Shown here piece after piece: positions 55,086 to 64,000 of a DNA stretch of 64,000 bases (positions are counted from its first letter, which is position 1; each line of letters begins with the position of its first letter). The notes beneath the pieces were generated by a model that saw nothing but the letters and a program-made list of their open reading frames with translations, had not been told where the DNA came from and ran no database searches. This DNA is from Allacma fusca. Taxonomy: Eukaryota; Arthropoda; Collembola; Symphypleona; Sminthuridae. The position numbers and the translations under genes were made by a program. The stretch is from NCBI GenBank assembly GCA_947179485.1, contig OX359245.1, positions 3,887,001 to 3,951,000 of the forward strand. The letters are read 5' to 3'.

Positions 55086-56364
55086 ATTGTTCTTAAAGGT
55101 CTAAGCTAAAATATGTATTTTAAATTTTGAGTGGGATGGAGCAATTTTAAACATCAATATTGTCATGTATTTTCAGAAAATACATACTCACTTTGCTACA
55201 CATCTATCGCCTCGTTGAGTTCTTGGGCTAGCGGGATGAGACCAACTTTGAAAAATCTGGAAAAGAATGTACTCTACAGAGAGATCCATTTTGTAAGAAG
55301 CTAGTGTAATGAACGGTAATTAGGGTGGATTTTGAAATGTCCGATATATTGAAGCATTGTATTCAGAAGCAAGGACCGAAATGATATAGTAGCACTTCAC
55401 ATGTTGCAAACACGAAATGGGAGGGTGGTGTCATGTCGTCAGGATTATCAACTTTCTCATTATAATTACAAATCCCACAATAATACACATGTAAAATCGC
55501 AATAATGATAAAATCCCACCCACTGATACTAGTGTCATTAAGCCGTCATTTCTGGCGTTAGTGATGGACCCACCCTCATAATGACGTCACTCTCACGAAT
55601 CACATAAATTAACCACGCATGCTCTCAAAACTTTGTGGTTAAAACGTCCAAAAATCACATTATTATACACAACACATTTTTTTATCGCATGAAACCTCTG
55701 TAAATATGGGACCGGATTTGTGTAAATCTCCTCGGAAGATCATTTCTGAATTTCTCTCCCGACGATTTCAAAAATCCCTATACTGAAAAAACGACATCGA
55801 TTTTCAAAATCCCTGTTAGCAAATATAATGTCCCTACAGGAAGTCAAACCCCTGCCAAATAAACAATCTGAAAACCATTGCTTGCGTAACAAACTTCCCT
55901 GTATAACACGCCAACAAATTTTGAAAATTCCTGCGAAAAAGAGGCCAACGAATTAAAAACTCCCTGTTCGCAAAGTACAGAGCCTCCACATTGAGATTTT
56001 CCCCGACAGATATATTTTTTCCCTGGGATTACTCTGCCGGCATGATAAAGCAATTATAATTAATCCAATGCCAATATTCAACGGTACTAACACAAAAAAA
56101 TTGGATCATGACTAGTGGTCGAACCAGTTCAGTTCGGTTCACACAGTGAACTGAATCGAAAATCAAAATTTCAGTTCAGTTAGTATTCTTCGATTCAGTT
56201 CTGTCTATGAACTGAAACTGAACTGAACTGAATATGTAAATATATAGAGAGATTTTTTAAATAAGGGGTATATAGTTCTTTATATCCCACTTTAATTTGA
56301 TTTTAAAAATGTTCAATGTAGTAATGTCAATGCACTTCAAATTCAAAGATTTGATCAATAGCAG
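55086..56364. other. Spacer with worn repeats
   Basis: 55.74-56.04 kb is the dispersed repeat shared with 42.82-43.02 kb. 56113-56235 is a patch of CAGTTCAGTTCGGTTCA / GAACTGAACTGAA words beginning TAGTGGTCGAACC, a possible single hAT-like arm. No gene seen. Confidence 0.5.
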
Positions 56365-56624
56365 GGAACAAATTTTATTTAGTAGATTCAAATTTTGACT
56401 CTTTGAAAATTTTTGATACAAAATGTTTTCTTATACTACAACCATGTTTTATTTATGCTGAAGTTCAGACAAACTGACATAAGATCGAGGTGTAATATGT
56501 ATACTGATCTGATTTATAAAAGCACTCCTTGTCTGTACTATAGAAAAAATATTTAAGTCTGCCACATAAATGTGTAATATTTTACTGTAGTAGGACTTCA
56601 AAACAAAAATGCAACTTTATATAG

Positions 56625-59600
56625 CTAACGATAGCATTCCTTGTTTTGTTTTGTAGCCAATTTCGATTCCTCAACCCAAGCCCAATCCAATTCTGAGATT
56701 TTAGAAAACGACGAGAGGCTCTGACCTCCACACAATTTTGGCCGTTGATAGTCCGGGATGTAGTGGCTCGAAAGTGCGTAAATGTAGTCAACATTATTGT
56801 CCGAACAGATCAGCGGTGCACCACTGTCTAGCTATAAATTGACAAGTACTTTAATTTCTCTCTGAATTCATTTAGCAGTATGCCCATAAGCCATTTGACA
56901 AAGTTTGCACATCAAGGATTCACTTACAAGCCCACAGAGCAAAGGAGGGGTACAAATATGTGTTTTTGGTAATCCTGCCTTTTGACATACATCGTCCGGT
57001 AAAATAGGCACCGTTGCTTCCAATAGATCCGTCGCATAGAGATACATTCTATTCTTGACCTTGGATTTAGTCCATGAAGCGAATCTACAAGGACCTTTGA
57101 TTTCTTGACCGGGTTGGGCAAACTTGATGGGTTTAATATTTTCAGTGAAAAGGATCGGTTTTCTAAAGTGAATTAATCCAAAATTGTGGCTGTGACTATT
57201 CCTGCAAATGATAAATGACGGTCAAGTTCAGTGCTGCGGACAAGTTCAAGTAATACTTGAGTTTTCAAGTCAAGTTCAAGTTCGGGTCAAGTTCAAGTAT
57301 GCAAATTTTTTTACTTGAATCTTTCGGGTCAAGTTCAAGTACGTACTCGGCTTGACCATGACATTTTAAGACAAGTCAGGTTCAAGTACAAGTAAGGGAA
57401 ATTTACTTGAACCTCAAGTCAAGTTCAGGGTCAAGTAATGGAAAGAAAAAACTTGACCATGAACTTGAGATTTCATGGTCAAGTTCAAGTATTTTTAGAT
57501 TTCGCATGCCATAAAGGACGGACGCAATTTCAAAATCATAATCCAATTTCATGTCGTGTTTAGGGTATTTTGTTTGTACATGTCATAAATCAAAGGACAC
57601 AATTCAAAATCAGAGTCCGTTTCATGAAGGTCTTGTATACCAGACGTCGCTCATTGTTATTTTTCAGAAACCTCTCCATGAAATGAAAGAATTATCTTGA
57701 TAATTTATATTGTTGCTTAGAATTATTAGTTTCATTTGTGTAAACAAATTCCAATATAAAATGAGCTTGAGTGGCCCTTTACAAAAAGCGTTTAATAAAT
57801 AAGTAAATACTAGTCTACGAAATATTAAATTAATAGTACTGGTAATACTCAAATAGGTATATATCGTCGGCTAAACTTGCTAACCGGGTATAATTTAAAA
57901 TGTTTAGAACGAAGAACGGCTATAAAGCTGAAATCTCAAATGTGAAAACCGGCCATAATTCCCCGCTTCCTATCCTCTCTGCGGACCGGGGTTTATGCTC
58001 TAAAGCACAGGGGAATTATGGCCGGGTTTCACTTTAGAGTTTGTAGTGGGAGCGCTATAGCCGGTTTTCATTTTAGGCATTTACAATTATAGCCGGTTAG
58101 GAAGTTTAGCCAACGGTATATGAACATTAAATAAAACTTGACACCATGTAAAACTCGTCAGATACACAGTGAAAGTCCGTTATAAGGGCTCAGCTTATAA
58201 GGAATGTATCAATATTAGGGATGCATTTGTTTGACCCCAACGTTTATTTACACAATGCTTTAAACGTTTTTTATGAAGGAAATTCCTTTATAAATTGTAC
58301 AGTCAATGATATCGGGCTTTTACTGTATTCAGTATACGCTCAAAGATGACCTCGAATGGTTTTAAATAAAAAATTGTAGTAAAATTGTTTCCTGAATGCG
58401 CTTTTGTTTTCAGTCTGAAGGAAATAATTTGCCGATGCAAGTTCGACAAGTTATTGTGGCCATGTTTAATTTTTTGTGATACTTAACTTGAATTATCAAG
58501 TTCAAGTCGCGTTCAAGTCATGGTCAAGTCAAGTTCAAGTCAAGTTTGGAACTTTAATTACTTGATCAAGTTCGGGTCTTACAAAAGTTACTTGATTACT
58601 TGAACTTGACAAGTCAAGTAATTACACGAACGCGAGTTATCAAGTTCAGGTTGTGTCTTAAAAATTACTTGAAGTTTCGTGGTCAAGTCAAGTTCATGGT
58701 CAAGTTTTGAAATTACTGGACCCGATCGCAGCACTGGTCAAGTTACGTCGCGCGACAGATTAATATGAAATTAACGTTCTTTGGATTGACTCACCTGTCC
58801 CATTTCGGATGAGGATCTTGTTGGCACAATCTAGCTTCGGATTTAATATTTTTCCGATCGGTACCACCCATTTTAAATCTCATCATAAGAGTCAAACGGG
58901 TCAAATGCTCAGGCAAGAGATTTGATCCTGATGTAAGCATTGTAACATTGTCGATCGAAACCCCGTGGCCTTGAAATACGTATTTTTCCAAATTAAAAAC
59001 TTCCTTGTCCATGGCAATAAGAGCTGGGTAGGTGTACTCGTTGACAGGGTGCCTCTCAATGCGTTCGTAGAGTCCCCCTAGTATTTTTAACAGAACTTTG
59101 TTTCAGAACACTAGGTCAAAACTTGAAAAATTTTCAGTGGTGAAGTTATGGATCCTGTTCCGGGTTAAGGTCAAAAATTTTGGGTGCAAGGAAAATATTT
59201 TCAACCAATGCCCTCAGAAAGTTTCAAAAAATAAACTATCATAGCAAAGCAAATCACCGAGGTTACAATAAACAACACAGTTTACACCTAAATACGTAAC
59301 GAAAGACGCATTGGAAATTCGTTGGGATCTCTCAGAATCAATTTACAATCTGAATCTTTTGACTCTAGTGAAGTTACTTGGCAAATTATTAAATCAATTC
59401 TACTGGCCTCCTAGTTAATTGTATATGTGTAAGGAGAAAAACTGATGAATGATACGCTGTAGGATTTTTAAGGGTTTCCCTTCTCCCGTCGAGGTTTGTT
59501 TGGACAAATTAAAATTCGGTGATTTGATACTCGCTAAAGAAACACAAATCATAATTACAAGCGGGAGAATACACCCAAGGCCCAACGAACCTCCTTGCTG

Positions 59601-62233
59601 TGTCATTATTTAATCTTTTGGTCCATTTTATGAACAACAATCAGAATGGAAGAAATATAATGGTATCCACAAATTCCTAAATAAACAAACTGGTAAACTG
59701 GAGGTCGATCCAATGATTTTTGGGCAGAAGGCGAGGGTAAAATTCTATTATGAATAAACCATTGAAATTGCTTAAAGTGCTGTAGCGCACAAAAATTTCC
59801 GGGAAGCTAGCCACCACGCAAATCTCTTGGTTGAAAACTGTGGACAGGACCCGCAAGGACAGAGATCGAGCTTGGGGAAATTCATCTAGAAGATCAAAGA
59901 CGCGGCAAAAGAGATTCGAACTTGTTTTGAAGTAAATTTCAAGGGGTTATATCTATGTGAGTCTATTTTGATTTTGTGATGTCAAAATATTGGTACCAGG
60001 AACCGGAAATACATGAGAAAAAATTACTGAAGCGCTTATTTTTCTGGGTTGAAATCTTCCTTACCATTTTCAGTTCCTGGCACCGAAATTCTTGGGTGAA
60101 ACCTTTTAAAATCTCATACTTACAAAATACGTTTCCTTAAATATTTTTAGGACAGGCAGATCGTCCAAAGATATAATTGAAAATCAGGAAATCTCCCTTT
60201 CCGCATCTTTGCTCTTGAAGAATAATTTCTCCTTTTCTCGCCATTCTGAGTGGTCATCAAATTATATGATTTGAACTTTTTGCTTTATTTAACTTCAGTA
60301 CAACCGTTTCATCGAAGTATTTGAATGCCAGGAATTTAGCACAAAGACCGTTACGAACTATTCGAAGGCAAGCGCGTGGCGCACATTCAAAACTCCCACA
60401 ACACATGGTCACATGGATGACAATATAATCTCATGCGGACTTTCAGTAACATCATTCATAATATCATATCATATAGTTCCTACCAGGTGATCCTGTATTA
60501 ATGAAAACCCTGAAAGGTAAACAGTCTCCATAAGTATCTGCAAAGCACAAACAATTGTTACACATCGTCAGTAAGCATTTATATATTCGCAAACACAAAC
60601 ACACGACCATTTTTAGGGTGGCGTCAGCCCCCTAGCTAAATACCCTTGTCCGTATGTCCGTTTGTTTCTCGTCACGATTTTTCAAAAATTGTACGTCGGT
60701 TTTAATGGGATTGTTTTTGGTTCAAATTGGAACAAACGTTTTACCCGGATTTCAATGAATCCTTTTGTGGACATTATTTATATTGATGGTTTGATTTCCT
60801 GCCAATGTAGTTGGAGTAGGAATAATAGTTGTTTCGAAAATAATTCTTGAAGGTTTGAAAAAACACGAAATAATGGGAACCCTAAACAAAACTACTCGGA
60901 TTTAGTTGTTCGTAATCTATGACCACACCATGGCTGTATATATATATGGTACATACAGTAACGCGCAACATATATTTAGTTATAGTTGCTAATCCTAAGC
61001 ATAGCTCTCACTCAGATGCTATTGTGACGGCCGCGGTGGACGTCACCCTATGCGAAGCCTCAAATGATCGCATAACAATGATTTTTTTAAATACGCAAAA
61101 ACCCAATGAGTCACTTCGCTTCCAAGGTGTATCAATAATTTATGAAAGGAAGCAGTGCATCGCACGGGTACAAAAATGGTGTACCTGGAACTGGACCTGG
61201 ACCCAAATAGTGGGTACCGGCAAAAATCGTACCCAAACCTGTACCTGATTAAAAGTACCCATTAAATAAATGTTGGTACCCGGACCCGATTACTTTGCAA
61301 GTAATGCGTACGCACATTTTCAGGTATTAATTTGTCAGGTCCAGGTATATTGGAAGCATGTATCTGTTCCTGTCAGATACAACCAACAAAACCCCAAGTT
61401 TATACCTCTACCCAAAATTTGGGTACATACAGATAGTACCCATAAAGTTCCCATTCAGTTTGGGTACTCAAACAGAGTACCCATTTCGGACATGGACCTG
61501 TACCCAAATACTCAGGTACTACCTCTACCCACGGGATTCACTGAAAGGAAAAACATTGCTATTATAATCAAACATTTTAATAATTGGATTACGTGGTTAT
61601 TTTGCTTAGAATCTTTTTTATTATGCCAAGCTTTCAAACACGAACAGTGCTCTTCTTTAGGGCCTAAGCATGACTTAATTAACCATTGCTATAATTGTAA
61701 GTGAATGAAGATTCGTTCAATAAATAAAACCAAACTTACCACATCTTGACCATCTCACTTCAGCATTCAAGTTCTTGATGGGTCCTGAAACTTGTTTAGC
61801 TGAAGTACGTGACACTAATTTTGTTTCTTGGAACTCAGAGTATTGTCGGCAAAGTTCATACGTAATACCCACAGAGATTCTTGCAACCTTGACCAAACCC
61901 CAACATGGATTTGCTCCTTTGTAAAAAAAATATTTTTAATGTCTTTTAATAATTTCCAAATTCTTTGGGTAATAGATCTGGGTGTTGTATCAAAAAACAA
62001 ACTACTGAAATCTGGTTGGTTCGCATCTACTTTTAACTTCGTAAATTAAGAAACATTCGGACAATTAAGAAAATACATGTCTAATAACTTGAATACGTAC
62101 CAATGTGTATAATTTTAATGTGTGCAATAAATTGTCGGAATCCAAGTAGAACTTACAAAATTAGATAATAGCTGTAAATAACATATATACCTGCCAGGAA
62201 GCAAGCGAAAATGGAATTGTACCAAATAAACAT
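56625..62233 (-). CDS. Serine protease homologue B, 345 aa, six exons
   Basis: Exons 62233-62191, 61916-61740, 60537-60484, 59077-58795, 57201-56928 and 56831-56625 have exactly the sizes of copy A (43, 177, 54, 283, 274, 207 nt) and give 345 aa without stops. Signal peptide MFIWYNSIFACFLA. Differences from copy A are scattered substitutions, for example LYERIERHPVNEY for RYERIERHPVTEY and QRPKLCGGQS for HRPEFCGGRS. The same catalytic losses are present (TMLTSGSN, HNFGLIHF) with LDSGAPLIC retained. Large insertions sit in introns 2 and 4, so splicing must span up to 1.6 kb. Exon-length identity and intact frames argue for a working gene. Confidence 0.83.
57866..58115. mobile_element. Nested foldback MITE, about 250 bp
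   Basis: Inverted ends CGTCGGCTAAACTTGCTAAC and CGTTGGCTAAACTTCCTAAC (right end inverted), followed inward by CCGGNTATAATT on both sides. TATAT occurs on both flanks but the duplication is not exact. It lies inside the hAT-type element 57229-58736, so it is younger. Confidence 0.7.
58167..58325. mobile_element. Nested pogo-like MITE, 159 bp
   Basis: Ends CAGTGAAAGTCCGTTAT and, inverted, CAGTAAAAGCCCGATAT; TA follows the right end. TATAAGG words inside are typical of pogo-like MITEs. It lies inside the hAT-type element and is related to 53526-53695. Confidence 0.65.
59876..60240. repeat. Intronic foldback repeat, copy B counterpart
   Basis: Same inverted-end repeat as 47440-47818 at the matching intron position, with scattered substitutions and short indels. 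Confidence 0.6.
61153..61543. mobile_element. hAT-type element with GGGTACC/CCCAAA arms, 391 bp, with empty site
   Basis: Ends CAGTGCATCGCACGGGTAC and, inverted, CAGTGAATCCCGTGGGTAG (14 of 19 match). Flanks AAAGGAAG (61145-61152) and AAAGGAAA (61544-61551). Copy A has the uninterrupted site TATGAAAAGAAGAACC (around 48760-48775). Its left end is nearly that of 18195-18865. The whole length consists of GGTACC, GTACCTG and ACCCAAA words. Confidence 0.85.
61563..61684. mobile_element. 122-bp insertion with 8-bp flanking repeat
   Basis: Absent from copy A. ATTGCTAT occurs on both sides (61555-61562 and 61685-61692) and once in copy A at the same place. The insert has no inverted ends, so its type is unknown. 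Confidence 0.55.
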
Positions 62234-62765
62234 GTTTTTAAAAATCGCAGATCAAAATGATTGTGATATAGCACTTGGTAGAATCGCAGAAGAATCTTCA
62301 GGCTAATGCACAGAACGACGATATTGTAATAATACTTTGCAAGTGGGTTGACATCTTAGTAGTTACTAACATAATGATTGTGTACGTCGTAAAATAACCT
62401 TTATGGTATTACACATATTCAAATAATACAATAGATTCTTGTAGCACAATAGATAACATTTTCAGTATTAAATGCTTCGAGAATGGAATATTGTTTTCTC
62501 AATTAACCATTGAGAATCAATATTCGAAAAAGTCGTAAGAAATTGGGCACTCTTCTAAGGACAGATGTTACAAAAATGATCCATCCCCATGATGTGTCAA
62601 ATATTTTCAAACAATTCCTAAGATTTGCTTCATCAGATCCCAGTGGACTGAAATTGAAACTAAAAAGCATTTGAATTTTCGACGAAACTCTAAAATGCGC
62701 ATATATATTCGTTTACATGCCCTATTTTCACCGACGTGCATAATTGTATGTATATATACACTTAT

Positions 62766-63206
62766 TTAGTTTTATTACAGTCATAAAACTATCAATGTCT
62801 AGTGTCAGTACTGTCCAGTGTCTTGCATCTCTGCGGTTAAGTTTCTTCCTCTTGAAACTCTGGATGTGTCCAACTAAGTTTGTGGACGAAATCCATCTTA
62901 ATCGTATCTCGCACTATCGTAATGTGAGCTGTACAGTAATACGCGGAGGAAAATTCCACTGTGATAAAATGACGACAAGCAAAAGTATTTCGCCTTGATG
63001 GTTCCATAGAAAAGAAAAACTACAGTTACGGATGAAATCCAGTAATACTCGGAGGAAAATTCTTGTTTAGAGAAATGGCACCCCAAATAGCATGCAATAT
63101 GCTACATAAAAGAACATACTATGAACATCGTAAAGAAGCATAAATACATTATAAGCATGTTTCAAGAAAGTATTTATGCGACAATACAATTTGACCATGA
63201 AACCTT
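62766..63206. other. Spacer between copy B and the trypsin-like pseudogene
   Basis: 62938-63060 contains two AATACKCGGAGGAAAATTC words about 100 bp apart, a short duplication. No gene seen. Confidence 0.4.
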
Positions 63207-63948
63207 TCACGGTGAAAGGATCCAAGTTAGTTCAGCTGCAACACTGGCAAATACTCCTGGTGATTCGTCTTTCTCACGTTCAAACTCGCTCCAAGACAAA
63301 ATGCCTGTCAAATTTCCATTACAGACCAAAGAACTGCCGATTTCAACCTCCAGACAAAGAGGCATAAGTTAGATACGATAGTGAGATTAAAATTCCATCG
63401 AGAAAATATGTCCGTGCAGAGAACTAACATGACATCTACCGACCCCTGCATCACCGGCGCAAATCATTCTCTCGGTAACAGTCCAACGTTAAATAAAATC
63501 TTACAATCAGGAAGAAACTTCATACCTAGCAGGGCATAAGAGTAGTTGTAGAGTATAGAGATAGTATTGAACGAAAATTATTTTTGAACCGAAAATAAAA
63601 CTTACGAGCTGTAGTTCGGATGATAGATGGCAGCATGAATTCCAGAAATCTGTTCCGTATCTTCGGTTAGTGCTCTCCGGCAATCACGTGAAAATTAGCA
63701 GGATCTGAGCGATAAATGCAGTGTGCAGCCGTGAATACTTTGTCTTCAGCAACAACTACGCCACTGCAAATGTGGTGCCACTTACCCTCGTGCCTCTCTT
63801 GAAGGGAGACTTGGTAGGGAAATTCATTTGGTTTGGCTGGTTGTATTCCTGCAATTAGAGGTACTGCTTCCTTTGACTGGGCTGGGTTCATCCGGGTTGC
63901 TGGATCGTTGTAATGAGGAGCTCCTTAAGCTATCGGAACTGACAATCC
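63207..63948 (-). pseudogene. Decayed trypsin-like gene, inverted relative of 43851-45126
   Basis: Exon 2 (about 63948-63607) matches exon 2 of the gene at 44 kb (AGIQPAKPNEFPYQVSL, TAAHC with His57 kept) but has an in-frame TAA near its start and a deletion of about 10 bp after VIAGEH that brings in a stop. Exon 3 is reduced to its last 55 bp (ERMICAGDAGVGRCH region, about 63485-63430). Exon 4 (about 63347-63207) reads EIGSSLVCNG where the Ser195 motif should be and ends at the same stop. The right boundary shows more of the upstream intron up to the window edge. Confidence 0.8.
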
Positions 63949-64000
63949 TGAAACATTGGAAGAAGAGAATCCGTTACTAAAATATCAAATTTAGTTAATA

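Larger units (their letters stand above)
57229..58736. mobile_element. hAT-type element with CAAGTTCAAGT arms, 1508 bp, with empty site
   Basis: Ends CAGTGCTGCG at both sides (inverted), exact 8-bp target duplication GTCAAGTT (57221-57228 and 58737-58744). Copy A of the duplication has a single GACAAGTT (46664-46671) at the same intron position, the empty site. About 250 bp at each end consist of AAGTTCAAGTCAAG words and their inverse. The middle contains two nested elements. No transposase. Confidence 0.95.
56365..62765. repeat. Segmental duplication, copy B
   Basis: Collinear with 45835-49885 in the same orientation. It is 2.3 kb longer, mainly because of a 1508-bp hAT-type element, a 391-bp hAT-type element, a 122-bp insertion and a 0.5-kb extra stretch, all in introns of the duplicated gene. 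Confidence 0.9.

Noticed and set aside
59415..59606. 63-codon ORF with a hydrophobic N-terminus in the extra stretch of copy B
   Set aside because: Absent from copy A and located inside an intron of the protease homologue; no other exon found.
1..64000. tRNA genes
   Set aside because: Scanning by eye for GGTTCGA-type B boxes with a matching A box and acceptor stem gave none. A covariance-model scan would be decisive.

Overview
This is an AT-rich eukaryotic nuclear window, most likely from an arthropod. The support is indirect: short GT-AG introns (about 50-300 bp), a divergent ionotropic-receptor gene, a cluster of secreted chymotrypsin-fold proteins with signal-peptide first exons, and many small DNA transposons. 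A springtail or other basal hexapod is my guess; nothing seen fixes the taxon. A 200-base run of N at 50608-50807 is an assembly gap.

Region 1 (1-11.1 kb) is unlike the rest. It is gene-dense and compact. It holds a protein-primed family-B DNA polymerase (open at the left window edge), a convergent PIF1-type helicase, and at least five further genes, most with short introns. These include an unrecognised 251-aa protein, a 465-aa protein with a RING-like Cys/His N-terminus, a 70-aa Cys-containing protein, a 59-aa single-pass membrane protein and a C2H2 zinc-finger protein with an apparent -1 frameshift at A AAA AAG. A polymerase plus helicase plus small accessory genes suggests an integrated, intron-bearing, virus-like or Polinton-like element. 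No capsid, integrase or packaging gene is visible here; they could lie to the left. A 14-bp minisatellite splits the block and a 179-bp satellite follows its right side.

Region 2 (11.2-20.3 kb) is transposon graveyard: the 179-bp satellite, a PIF/Harbinger MITE with 27-bp perfect ends, hAT-type elements with 8-bp target duplications, a decayed hAT transposase, a truncated serine-protease-homologue pseudogene, and a duplicated block interrupted by a second Harbinger-type MITE.

Region 3 (20.3-39 kb) holds an intronless ionotropic-receptor-like gene (20356-22578), a four-exon serine protease homologue with all three catalytic positions replaced (25128-26291), another hAT-type foldback element, a small secreted protein (29936-30280), Helitron remains (33.8-35.4 kb), a foldback element (35.6-36.8 kb) and an intact, intronless subtilisin-like protease (37492-39012).

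Region 4 (39-64 kb) holds a foldback element built on a 25-bp minisatellite (41.8-42.8 kb), a trypsin-like gene lacking the catalytic serine (43851-45126) with an inverted decayed relative at 63.2-63.95 kb, and a segmental duplication (about 45.84-49.89 kb and 56.37-62.77 kb). Each copy of the duplication carries a six-exon, 345-aa protease-homologue gene with identical exon lengths. Copy A serves as an empty-site control for transposon insertions in copy B. Between the copies lies a 2-kb palindromic element (49905-51897) with 47-bp perfect inverted ends and GC-rich 540-bp tandem units.

Two themes recur: chymotrypsin-fold proteins that have lost catalytic residues, and hAT-type elements whose arms are each made of a different self-similar short motif.
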